From: Prorocentrum cordatum
Taxonomy: Eukaryota; Sar; Dinophyceae; Prorocentrales; Prorocentraceae
Reading direction: 5' to 3'
Assembly: GCA_963575745.1 (NCBI GenBank)
Contig: CAUYUJ010009835.1
Location: forward strand, 41,001-105,000
DNA length: 64,000 bases
Shown: positions 19,763 through 31,900 of the stretch, one piece after another
Layout of the letters: the number at the start of each line of letters is the position of its first letter
Position numbering within the stretch: the first letter of the stretch is position 1
Translations under genes and position numbers: made by a program
The notes under the pieces: generated by a model
Databases searched by the model: none
Told to the model about the DNA's origin: nothing
What the model saw: only the letters and a program-made list of their open reading frames with translations

Positions 19763-20788
19763 GCGATGCCGGATCCTCACGCCCCCCGCCGGAGGAGGAG
19801 GAGGAGGAGGAGCAGGACAAGGAGGAAAGGAGAGAAGAGAGAGGAGGGGCGGGAACGGCGCTTGCACGCCCACCCACCGTCTTTTCCCCGCCGCGGCTCT
19901 AAAGAGACGAGTTCGTGTGCTCGTCATCTTCTGGCATACGCCCGTCCCTGATGGCACGGATGGGGCGCAATGCTGCCAGCTGGGCTCCTGGCAGAAATAC
20001 ATCAGGGGCCAAGTGTCCAAGCATGGTGCCGATACGCCTCCTCACGGATACATCGCCCGTGCGTGCGAGGGGCGCCAATACCGCCAGGACGCCCTGGACA
20101 TGCGCCGGCATACGCAGATCCACCTGGTAATCCATGACATTGCCATACTGGGACTGCCAACAGGTGCTAAAATTCTTAAGAAGCCCAATGGTTTTTGGAG
20201 ATTTCGGCGTGCGCGCGCGAAGAAAAAACGAATGTGTCCCGCATGGTATTATTTGACAGGGATGATGGCCCTGGCAGGTGCGCAACCGTTGTCGCAGAAG
20301 TTCGAAAAAGTTGCTCGCAAAAGCCCGTTTGACAGAAATGTTTAAAAAGTGTTGGGTTTCCTACGAATCCGCAAGAGCGCGCGGGATGAGATTTTGACAA
20401 TTTTTTGTTGAAAAACCATTGGTTTTTTGATGTTTTAATGTTAAAATCGCTGCGAACACTAAGGTTTTGGAAGGATTTCGTCTTGCGCGCGCGAATGTCC
20501 ACTTTACCTTATTTTTTGCAAGGGATTCTTGAAATTTGATTATATTAGAACAAGAAATGTCATTTTCTATTGTTTTTTGCAAGGGAAAGCGGATTACAAC
20601 AAAACAACCGGATCCTGTACACACCCTCTTTTCTGAGGCTTCCTCACGAAAATGATGAAAATGTAGCTGCGGCCTAGGCGGCGCAGGGGGGGCGCGCACC
20701 AGGGGGCCCAACAATAATTATTCTTTAGAATAAATAATGTTCAACAACAACAACAACAAAAAATTGCAGCGAGCAGGATTTGAGAAAA

Positions 20789-20859
20789 TGATCCAGTCGA
20801 ATCAGCGGGCCGGGGGCTACTACGAACTTGCTGCGCAGTGGTCCGTAGCCCCCGACCCT
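20789..20859. repeat. Dispersed hairpin repeat family 5, copy B
   Basis: The 9-base stem GGGGGCTAC (20812-20820) / GTAGCCCCC (20845-20853) is perfect in this copy, and a (CAA)n tract lies about 30 bases before it. Confidence 0.85.
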
Positions 20860-21029
20860 GTTGCCCCCCCCCCCCGTGGCCACACAAAAGACCACGTTTG
20901 CTGGTGTCGCCCCAGCTGCCTAACCCCTGGGGCGTTGAAAAGGTGCTCTTCGGGCGTGCGCCGTGCGGCGCACGCCCTTACCAGCGCCCCATGCGTCCTT
21001 TCCAACACCCGCCCCAGGGGCTGCGGCAG

Positions 21030-21660
21030 CCTTCGGCATGGGGAGGAGGAGGAGGAGGAAGGGAGGAGGAGGAGGAGGAAGAGGAGGAGGAGGAGGGGAG
21101 CCCCCTCGAGGGCGGACGGGAGAGGAGGAGGCGAAGAGGGCGCGCCATGCCTGCCCGAGGGGCCGCACAGAGGCCCCTGCCCCGACGTGCGCCCGCGCCG
21201 ATGCAGGTGTCACAGCGGGCGCCCGAGGTGCCAAGACGAGAAGGGAGGGCGAGCGGGAGGAGGAGGATGAGGAGGAGGAGGAGGAGGAGGAGGAGGAGGA
21301 AAAGAGAGGGCGAGCGGGAGGTGGAGGAGGAGGAGGAGGAAGGGGGGGAGGAGGAGGAGGAGGAGGAGGAGGAGGAGGAGGAGGAGGAGAGGAGGAGGAG
21401 GAGGGAGGAGGAGGAGGAGAGGAGGAGGAGGAGGAGGAGGAGGAGAAGGGAGGGCGAGCGGGAGGAGGAGGAGGAGGAGGAGGAGGAGGAGGAGGTTGGA
21501 GCGTCTTGGGATGATGATGATGATGATGATGAGGAGGAGGAGGAGGAGGAGGAGGAGGAGGAAGAGAGGAGGATAACGACGACGACGACGACGACGACGG
21601 CGACGGCGAGGACGCGAGGACGACGACGACGATGACTTCGACGGTTACGACGACGGCGGC
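21030..21660. repeat. (AGG)n, (GAT)n and (GAC)n block
   Basis: AGG repeats (21036-21500, interrupted at about 21100-21240) pass into GAT (21510-21532), AGG again, and GAC/CGA (21570-21650). Confidence 0.9.
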
Positions 21661-23085
21661 GACCACAAAGTGGGGAGGAGGGATGATGAATAACGAAGGG
21701 AGCAGCGAAAGGAGGGTAGTGAGGAGAAGGAGGACACGACGATGATGGCAACAGGGAAGGAAGGAGGAGGACGATGACGACGAGAACAAGGAGGAACCCC
21801 TTGGATCCACTCCAAGCCCCCAAGAATTTCCGAAACCTCCCTACTATTCCTCATCTCCCCCTTCCCAGAGCATAAGGGAGAAGGAGTAAAACGACGACGA
21901 CGGCGACGGCGACGACGAAAAGAGGAACTGGTCTGAGTACGACGAGGACGACGACAACGACGACAACGACAACAACGAGCACGACCTACACTGCGACGGC
22001 ACGACGACAGCCGAGGAACATGACTGCCACGTCGACAACGACGACCGAGGACAATGGCGACCGCGACGTTGACGGCGACGACGGCGAGCAGGTCTGGGGG
22101 TCCCCAGAGGGACCCAGCGGCCTGCCTGTCGGGACACCACTGGGCCACGTCCTGCGGGACGGCTGCTGACGTCGTCCTGATCGTTGTCGTTGTCGTCGTC
22201 GCCCCTCCTCTTTTCCAGCTCCTGCTCCTCAACTCCACTCCTCCTCCTCCCTCTTCCAACTCCACCTCCCCTCTCCTCGTTGACAAATCGCTCACCGCTG
22301 TCATGACCACCCTCGACAAGCAGATGCAGACTTGCGGTCCTCTTTGGGTAGCTCATTATCCACCGAGGCCGTTTTCATACAACAAGTTTGTTTAGGCATC
22401 CTCATCAAGACGAAACTGACATCAGTTCTCGTGCCACTCGCTGGTGTGTGTGCGAGCACGAAGGATGGGCGAATGTTGTCTTTGGGCCACAACATGGCAA
22501 GAACGGGTTTGATCATCACTAACCCTGCTGAGCGATGTCCCACAATTTCGAAACCTAGAAGGCAAATATTGGAAGCCAGCAGAACTCGCATAACTTGTCC
22601 TCGATTGAGTGCCCTTGCAAGATACAAGATCGAGAACATTGAAGCGAACACCTCGCCTGTAGACAAGATCTAATTGAGGAAAGGACAAGCGGTGCAAGAG
22701 TAAGCAAGCTACTGGAAAGCGAACGGGGATGGAGTCTCAGAGACGGGCGGACGGGGGGTGAGAAGGGGAGGGACAGATACGACCGACCACCTCGACACCA
22801 CCACCATCACCGCCCGGGTTCGGAAGCTCGGAGTCCAGGGAGTCCACCCAGGTGACCAGTAACTCCCTGGATAATGCTTGTCCCACTTACTTGAATTACT
22901 CCCTCGCCGTGCTGAGCTGGTCGGAAATGTCGCCCCAGCCCCAGGCCTCGCAGCCGCCGGCCTCGACGGTCGCGCCGCTGCCGCTGGCCGCGCAGCCGTC
23001 GAAGACATGGCCGGAGACACCTCGACGACCTGAACCTCGAGCGCCTGGATCTGGTGGCTTGTCTCGAGGGCCTCCTTTTTCCTGG

Positions 23086-23428
23086 GCACTCTCGATGCCA
23101 GTGCCCCTTGATACTGCAGATGCTGCGACGCGTCGCCTTCATCGGCTGCTTCGGGGTGACCTCGACCTCTTCGGCCCGTTCCATCACCTCGTCACTTGGG
23201 ACAAGCCCTGGTGGGCGGGTCGCCGTGGCCCTCGGCCTTCCCGCGAAAGTACCCGCGGTTTTTGAGAGCGGCCCTCTTGAGATACTTGTTTTGCTGCCGC
23301 GTACATTTGTGATTGGCCTCCATCGTCGCGAGGGTCTCGTCCACCTGCTCCTCGTCCAGGTCCAGGTCGTCCAGCTCGGCAAGAAGAGCCTCGACGTCCT
23401 CCCCTTGGTCCTCGCCGTCGTCGGCAGA

Positions 23429-23463
<35 letters not shown>

Positions 23464-23485
23464 GGTCGTCGTCGTCATCGTCGTG

Positions 23486-23518
<33 letters not shown>

Positions 23519-24788
23519 CCGGTAGGTGTCATCATCCTCGCCCGAAGAGGGTAGCACTTCACCGTGGGACCGACCAGGAGGAGAGGAGGAGCAGGGAAAA
23601 TGCTGCGCGCCCGCGGCCAGCGCACTAGACGGAGGACCTCCGACGGCCGCCGCGAGCGAAGTCGATCGCCCAGGAAACAACCTCTCGGACCCCCCCGCAT
23701 CCACGTCGAAGAGCCCAAGTCACGTTGTCGTCGTCGAACGGACCCTTCCGTAGGGTCCATCAATTCTGCATGCCCTAGGCACTGAGGCTGGCGCCTTCTT
23801 AGAGCTGCAACCCATTCAGCTTCGTGGACATCCAGAGGTCGTTTCTTTGTGCTTCCATGAGCTGCGCATCCCTCCTGATGACGAACTGGGTGAGGGATTC
23901 TTTCGGCTCGCGGGCGGCCTCGAAGAAGGCCCAGCCGCACCTGCGCAGATCATCACACTCGCGCTCACCAGTGATCGTGTCCATGAGGCCGAGGACGATG
24001 TCTAATCAATCATATCTCGAGGCGACTGATACTCGGGAATCTCAAACCCTCAAAAAAACTGGAAGCCCCAGCCGAAGAGCTTCAGGAATTTCTGCGCCGT
24101 CGCCAGGTGGGCACGTCAGTGTTCGGGTTTCACCTGCGAAGCGCCCTCTTCCACTGCCTGTAACAGTTCCAGCTGGGCCTGGACGGCGGGTCGCTGAACT
24201 GGCCCTTGCCGCCCCAACCGCCGCCGCCTCCTGCTGAGCAGCCGCTCTGCCATCCCGCAAAGCCTCCTCAGCCATAGCCGCCGCTCTGCCAGTGGTCAGT
24301 CCAGGAGTCGCGGCTGGTCCGGCTGGCTCCGCTCGATGGCTCTGGCCGGTCGTCCCAGGAGCATGCTTCCAGGGATCGGAACGCCTCTAGCCATCGTCGC
24401 ACTTGTCGTCGCCCTTGCCCTCGTTGGTTCCGTCAGGCGCCTTGGGCGTACAATCTCCCAGGACGGGTTCGGTCAACGTGGAGCTCCTCGATTGCACCAG
24501 CGTGTCCCTCACGATGTCTGCAATCAGTCCCCTGGTGACCGCGGCCCCGTCCGAGCCGGGTGGCGGTTCGGCGCCCTGGGCGCCCTGGGCCTTCTGGGCG
24601 CCTTGCTGTATGACTGCCATGGCGGCTCTCCTCCCATCTTCTGCGCCGTCTGTCGGCATGCCACGTGCCATGGATACCCAAACAACCCAAGCTGGCTGGG
24701 CGAGGCATCCGCAGGAGGCACGCGAGCACTGGCCGAGCAGACCGGCTGGCAGCCCGCTGCTCCAGCGCCCGTGGCCCTCCGACGACAC
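23086..24788 (-). pseudogene. Decayed copia-type retrotransposon gag
   Basis: On the minus strand one frame runs from 24788 to about 23700 interrupted only by stop codons, six by my reading. It includes the Gag-like piece at 23984-23799 with GERECDDLRRCGWAFFEAAR and ESLTQFVIRRDAQL. After stops, EGASLSA and GMQN continue the pattern. A frameshift near 23700 moves the frame to an acidic linker (poly-Asp from (GTC)n) and then QQNKYLKRAALKNRGYF. A second shift leads to a zinc knuckle at 23086-23127, CSIKGHWHREC, where the first Cys is Arg (CGC). No protease, integrase or reverse transcriptase was recognised downstream, so this is a dead 5' fragment. The family assignment rests on the order of these motifs. 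Confidence 0.7.
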
Positions 24789-25872
24789 CCTGCTCTGCTA
24801 CCAACTTTGCGAGCACGGTGGATGGGCGAGTGCTTTGCCTCGAGCCACAATAGGACCAAACGGTGTCACACCTGCCAAACCTGAGCAGCAACATCTGAAA
24901 GCCAGCAACAGGTGGGTGATCCCTGGTAACAAGTTGTTGGTGCGATCGACAGTGCTGCGGCTGAGACAGCTCGGCTGCCCGTCAACATTCGTTAACGGGT
25001 CCTCCTCCATGAGAGGACAGCGCAGCTTGTCAGACTTCGATCGGTTGCTACGACCGACGTTGAGTGCGCCGACTGCTGATGCGGCGATTGGCCCTGGTTA
25101 AAAAAAAACGTCATCCTCCATCGTTCGTCCTTCTTCTGCTGCCGCATTCTCCCTCCTCTCTGCCTCCCTCTGCCTGGATGACGCTGACAGCAGGTGCTCC
25201 AGCTGCGGGGGTCGGCCTCGACAGGCAAGACCACCGCCTGCCTTCAGAGCAAGCGCATCCAGCCTGTTCGTTCGTTGTGACCATGTCATCGTGTGAAACC
25301 CCTCCTTAGCACGTCTACAGATTGCGGGGGGCTACGTGGACCACGCTCATGGCATGCAGTATCATTCCTAGCCCAAACTCTGGCACGCGGATGTGATGCC
25401 GCAAAGCAGCGTGCCATGCGAATGCACCGACCCGTGTCATCATCATGAGCCCAGGATGAGTGTTGTATACGCCGTCCTGGCTTGGCCAGGGAGGCATACA
25501 CACCGACCATGGGCATAGCATGGGCCCCACCAGGGCAGGTGCATGTGCACACCTTTCTTCGCCCGAGAGAAGGGAAGACGAAGCCCAGAGGGCCTCTGGG
25601 GGCCAGGTGGGGACCCCGAAAGGGCTAAAGTGGCCGCCGAAGACCTCACCTCGCGATGGTCTCACGACGCGAGGCGCTCTGGGGAAGGAAGCGGGAGCGG
25701 GAGGGGGGGGGGGCAGGAGAAGCGGCCTCCTGGGGGAAGGAGGTGGAGAGGACGAGGGAGAGGGTGGGGGAGAAAAGGTGAGGGGGGGAGAGGGAGGGCG
25801 AGGGGGAGCAGGGGGGAGAAGGGGCGGGGGGGAAAGAGGAGGGTCGCGGAGCGGGACGGCGCGCGGCAGGTC

Positions 25873-25929
25873 CTCCAGCCTCCTCAGCGACTCCTCCGCC
25901 TCCCTCAGCCTCCCGAGCCCCTTCTCGGC
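25873..25929 (-). CDS. TPR gene, exon (57 nt)
   Basis: It encodes AEKGLGRLREAEESLRRLE, the remainder of the third TPR (G.LGR..EAEE.L..LE). The acceptor is CCCCAG|GCC. The 3' end is uncertain: GAG|GACC at 25872 would end in phase zero, and an AG|GC site at 25879-25880 would end the exon seven bases earlier. Confidence 0.65.
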
Positions 25930-28900
25930 CTGGGGCCGCGCGCGCCCGCGCCCCCCCCGGCAGCGGCGCGCGCGCGCGCCCGCACGCGCTCGGGCGGCCA
26001 GAGGCCTCCCAAAGTTGGAGGCTCTGGACATGGGCGCCAACACTAACACAGGGGGGTTGCCTCCACTGGGGAAGGATGATCCTAGATTTCGGTGTCGGTG
26101 GTAATTTCGTCGGCCGCCTAGGAGGCCAGGACATGACCATCATCGCCGAGCTCGGGAAACTCTTCCCTCGGTAGAGGGACACCGCCGACATTGGTGTTGG
26201 TGTCAGCCTCTAAGCCTCCGACGAAGTGCGAGGAGATGGGGTCGGAAGATCGCGCTGCATCGATGCATCGCCAATGCGGCGCGATCCTCCGACCGCATCC
26301 ACGCAGACCCCCTTTGGGAGACCTGGAGTGGTGGCGGCCCGCAGGGACGAGTGCGGGCCCCGCGCCTGTGCTCGCCTCCAGGGCCAGACCTCTGGCTGTC
26401 GGCATCCGAAGGCCGCTCTCGGGCCCTGCGGCTGTCAACGTCGGGCCCGGGAAGAGAAAGTGCCCTCAGGAAAGGGGTCGAGACATCTGTGGCCTCCAGA
26501 TCGAATAAAACGATCCATCGGCACTGGGGGGTGGAGGCGGTCTAGCTGGGCGAGTGCGGACCCCACTTCTCCGCCCCCCTCCAGAACTGAGCAGGCTCTG
26601 GGTATTGTTGGCGCGCCTCTTTGTGAGGATGATATCCTCCTCCCCTTCCCTCTCCCCCCCTCCTTCTCCCAGGTGATTATCCCCCCCCCTCCTCCCTCAC
26701 CCCTATGGCTTATCCTGCTTCCACACCCTCTACTACCTCCTTTATCCCATCTCATCCTTATCCATATTCCTTCGCTCTTCCGGATCCCCCTGCCCCCTCC
26801 TCACCTCATTAATCGTCCTCAGCAGCATCACCATCAGCACAATGTACCTGTTCAGACGCAACATCAGCAACCTCATCAGCATTATCACCATCACCTTCGC
26901 CAACTTCACCAACAACAGCACCAGAAGGATCACCACCAACATCACCACCATCATCATAATCAATCATCATCAACATCATCAGCATCATCAACAGCAAAAT
27001 CATCACCCCGTCCTCATCATCCTCGCCGTAATCATCAGCAGCACCATCACCGTCACCAGCATCATCACCATCAACATCAGCACCATCGTCGCCATCAGCA
27101 ACAACATCATCAGCATCATCATCAGCATCATCACCATCATCACCATCATCAGCATCGCCCTCATATCTGTTGCCCCTTCTGCTCCTCCTCCTCCTCCTCC
27201 TCCTCCTTCCTTCCTTTTCCTTATACATTACTTCTCAGTGGCGCACCCCGACGCCGGTCGAAAGGGCGGGCCCGGCGTTTCGCCTGAGACTTTCTCACAA
27301 ACTTATGATCATGAAACTTACAACTTGACAGCAGCTTCACAGATGGAGAGCGGGTCGCTTCCAAAACGTGGCTCCACCCTCAGCGCCCCGCACATTCGCT
27401 TTGAGACATTCGCAACAAATCCACGGATTGAGAGCGGGTGCTTTTCACAATTTGGTTTGCGCTTTGGCGCTGCGCACAATCGTTTGGAACATTTGCACGG
27501 GGTTCACAGATTGAGGGCGGCTCGTTCTCAAAATCTGTTTCTCGCCTTAGCGCTGCGCACAGTCGTCTTTGCAAATTGACAAAAGCTTCGCGGATGGAGG
27601 GCGACTCGTTTTCAAAATGTGGTTCTCGACTGAGCGGTCCGCATATTCCTTAAAGAGAGAACAGGTGTAAGCCTTTCACGGATTGAAGGCGGCTCGTTTT
27701 CAAACTGTGGTTGTGGCCTTGCCGCCGCGTGCATTCAGGTTCAAACTTAGCCCAAGTTGCATTGATGCTCTTGGCTAATGTACCAACAACGGTGTTTTTG
27801 ACCGGTTCAAAACTGTCGGGGCGCAACAGTTACGCTGATTCACGGCGTTGCAGTCCCCAAAACGGCGTCCCGGCACGATTCGGAATCGCCAAGACGCAGA
27901 GCCGATCTAAGCCACAAAATCGTCGCTGAAAAACGTGAGGCCCTCCGTCGGCCAACACACGCACACACAAACATCCAAGGATCCCCCCCCCCAGGGTGCA
28001 CCATAACATCCACCAAACCCGACAAGCGCGAGGGTACTCCCGAACCGACCTCGATCTATAGCTCGGTCCGACTGTACCAGTCAGGTCAACAGTGCCAAGC
28101 CCTCAATGGAAATGACCGTTTGTAGGGACCTACGAAGAGGGAGCTTGGAGGGATGGTGTATCCCCACATCGTTGATGGATCTTGGGTGTACACTGGTCCT
28201 CCTCCTCCTGCTCCTCCTCTTCTTCCTCCTCTGCCTATTCAACCACCTCCTTCTCCTTTTTCCTCCTCCTCCTCCTCCTCCTTGTTCCTCCTCTTCCGTA
28301 GGGCGACTCAGCGCGTCCCCAGGTCCGCGCGTGGAAGCCGCGCGCGCGTAATAGCGCACCGCGGGCGGTCGGCGCGCGAGTCCCCCGGATCTTTGGAAGG
28401 CCCAGATTCCGTTTCAGAGGGGTGAAAAGGGAGACCGCCACGTCATTCCTACATCCCGAGGCTGGTCAAAGAGGAGGCGAAAGGGAAAGGTGAGCGGCGG
28501 GGCCGCTCCGATGATCATGACGCGTATACCGGCGGCGCATCTTTTCGGTAACGCTGTACTCGGGATACTCGTCGGCATCCTAGAATCGAACTGCGGGTGT
28601 TACGGCGCACCAGTAATATAACACTGTAGCGCTACAGGAATCAGGCGTCGTAGCCTGTCGGCATCCCCTGCGCTCCACGGAGTGCCGCGCGCTGGAGCAG
28701 GCAAGTAGTGTCATCCAGCCAGCGGACAGTGGCGGACGTCTCATCGAGTCATGGTACGTTTTGCCGAGCCTGCCTCGTGCTGCATCGCCGATGGCAATCG
28801 GTTTCTTGACGCACCTGGGCTTCGAGCTGCGGCTCGGTTGGGCTGCCTCGAGTAGGAGCGGACATCCAGGTTGTCATGCATCTTCTCGATGGCCCCCAAA

Positions 28901-31900
28901 GCTGTGCCCGCGGCCCTCGTAGCCCACTTGTTGCCCACACGGTTCAGCAGGTGGCACTCGTAGTTGATCTCGTGGCCCTCCAAGCTTGCTTGTGGCCCAT
29001 GCACTTCAGCTCGTCGTCCAGGTACCTATGTGGAAAGAATTCGTAATTCTCCTTGTGGCCCGCGCAGCTCAGGTTGCGGCCCTCGCAGGTCCAGCAGGTG
29101 CCCCCCCGTAGCTGGGTTGGTGGCTCTTGGAATTATGTTCGTGGTCCTTGCAGTTCCGCTCGTCGTCCGAGTAGCTACGCGAGAACCTCTCGTAGCTTCG
29201 CCTGTGGCCCGCGCATCTATGTCTGGGGTCCCCGTCGCTCAGCAGGTGGCCATCGTAGCTAAGCCGGTGGCTCTCGAAGTTCTGCACGTGGCCCTTGCAG
29301 TTCAGCTCAGCTCGTCGTCCAAGTAGCTCTGCGGGAGGCTCTCGCACTTCTGCTCGTGGCCTCTGGTTTTGGCCATCGTAGCTGCGCAGGTGGCCCTCGC
29401 AGCTGAGCTGGTGGCTCTCGAAGTTCTGCTCGCGGCCCTTGCAGTTCGGCTCGTCGTCCAGGCTATGCGGGGGCTCTTGTAGTTTCGTGGGTCAGGCTGT
29501 GGCCTTCGTGGCTCAGCAGGTGATCCTCGTTGCTGAGCTGGTGGCTCCCGAAGGTCTGCTCGCGGCCCTTGCAGGTCAGCTCGTCGTACAGGTAGCTCTG
29601 CAGGAGGCTCTCGTAGGTTTGCTTGTGGCCCGCGCACCTGCGACTATGGCTTCGCAGCTCGGCAGGTGGACCTCGTAGCTCGGGAGGTGATCCTCAAAGC
29701 TGCTCTGCCTGCGGCCCCAATGGCTCAGCGCGTGGCCCTCGCAGTCCAGCCTGTGGCCCGAGCAGCTCTGCAGCTGCAGGTGGCCCTCGCAGCTCACTTG
29801 GTGGCCTGTACTTTTGCGTCGCCATCTTTCTTATAGCCTTGCTCATCGTGGTCCTCCTCCGTCTGCCTTCTTGTTTTTTTTTTCTCCTCGTCTGCCACCT
29901 CGTGCTCCTCGTGGTCCAAATCGGAATTGCCGACTGCCAGATGGTGTCGTTCTGCTCTCAAGTTGCCTGGCGGCGGCCCTCGAAGTTGGTGGCTCTTGTA
30001 GCTCTGCTGGTGGCCCTAGAACTCTGCTCGTGGTCCTCGCAGCTTTCCGTTTTGCCGTTGCAGCTCTGCTGGTGGCCCTCGAAGCCCAACCCGTGGCTCT
30101 AGAAGCACTAGTTCTTGCTGTCGTAGCTCAACTGGCGGCCTTCGGAGCTGAACAGGTTGGCTTCCGTAGAGCATCTGCAGTGGCGAATCAACCTCGTAGT
30201 AGTATGCGCCCAAGTTGTGGCAGCTTTCCTGGCCAGACTGGTCGCAGTGGTCGTGGTCGCGGTTGTTGCAAGCGCGGCACGAAAAATCGCGCAGGTCTCG
30301 GGCGGAGGTACCTTTACTGGCGCAGGAGGCTTTGAAGCTGTAGTCGGGGCCCCCTATTTTCTGCCAGTGCTTAGGGTTTCGCCTCACTGCCCACCGCCGT
30401 CGTAGGATCGATCGTCTTTTGTAGCGCACTTGGTGTCGTACTTGTTGTAGGCGGCAATCGTGCATATCATGATGTCTTTCAAAGGTTTGATGAGAGCCCG
30501 TGTCTTGCACAGCACCCCATCCGCTTGAGAGCTGCCGCTGCTCTCAGTCCCGGCGAAGCGTTCGCTGGTAGGCATCCACATATCGTGGGATGAACTTGTA
30601 GCACTGGTGGTTCGCGAAGCTAGGCCTGCAGATCTTGAGGTTCAGCCTGTAGATCTTGAGGTTCAGCCTGCGGATCTTGGGGTTCAGCCTGTAGGTCCCA
30701 GTCTTGTGCACGGCGTACGGGCGCAGCCCCCCGTTGCGGCGGCGCGCTGAAGCTGCCCCCCCCCCCCAAGGGTCCCAGCGCGCGGCGTTGGGGCCCGGGG
30801 CCAGGAAAGCCTCCTCCTCCACTCCTCCTCCTCCTCCTCCTCTTTCTCCTCCTCCTCCTCCTCCTCCTCCTCCTCTTCCTCCTCCTCCTCCTCCTCCTCC
30901 TCCTCCTCCTCCTCCTCCTCCTCCTCCTCCTCCTCCTCCTCCTCCCCCTCTCTGACGATCGACCGCCGAACATCCGCAGATGTGACGTTAGATGTGACGT
31001 TTGACCATACTTTCGACATGGCGACGAAAAGCCTCCCAGAGGCCCCAGAAGGGAAAACAAAACGTCATGAACCTCAAACCACGATCCTACTCCATCCATC
31101 CTCCTCCATCTACCCCTGACGTCGTGATTTTGTCACAATGTGGACCCCGAGAGAAAAGCACCATTTTCCCCCATGGCGAAACACCACCTCCCCAACCCCC
31201 CGACGGGCAGCCAACCCAGACCCATGAGCCCCCCACACCTCACATCATCCCTTTCAAAACAGAATACAAAATACACTGTGCTTCCGAATCTGGAGTATGC
31301 GCGGGCGCCGCGCGACCACTTGTTTTTTGGCATGGGCGGTGGGGGTGCCGGCATATTACCTGTTTTGTGCCATGCCAGCACCACCCCACTATCCCTTACA
31401 AAAAACCATGCGCAGCACACGTTGCAGCAACATTTAGGGTCATGTTCGGGGCGCCCGCGAGCACTCTGCAGTGTTTTTGATAGGGGCGGCGGGGGTGCCG
31501 GCAGATGGTCTGCTGCGCGCAGGGCCACCATCCTTGTCGGCAAACAACGCAAACTGCCGCTCGATGCGCGGGCACCGGGCACCCCGCGATCACGTTGCAG
31601 TGGGTTTTGACAGGGACGGCGGGGTGATGGAACGTTGCCTGCTGTGCGCAGGCCAGCCAGGCATCATGATGGCCACTCCGCCGCGATTGCTCCTTGGTGT
31701 GTGACAAGTATGGCGGAGTCCGATGTGCGTGGGCGCACCCGGCACACTCTGCGCGTGCCCCGAGCGTGGCGCACCTGACGCGTCTGGAGCATGAGGCACA
31801 CATGGCGCACGTGGAGCACGTGGCACATCTGGCGCACCAGGCGTGCCTGGCACGCTTGGGCCTCAGGGGCGCCTGGCGCGCCTGGTGCGCGTGGCGCACC

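Noticed and set aside
28960-30170. Minus-strand repeat protein (C.GH.L.YEGH)
   Set aside because: Frame changes and stops within the array fit a decaying 21-bp minisatellite better than a gene.
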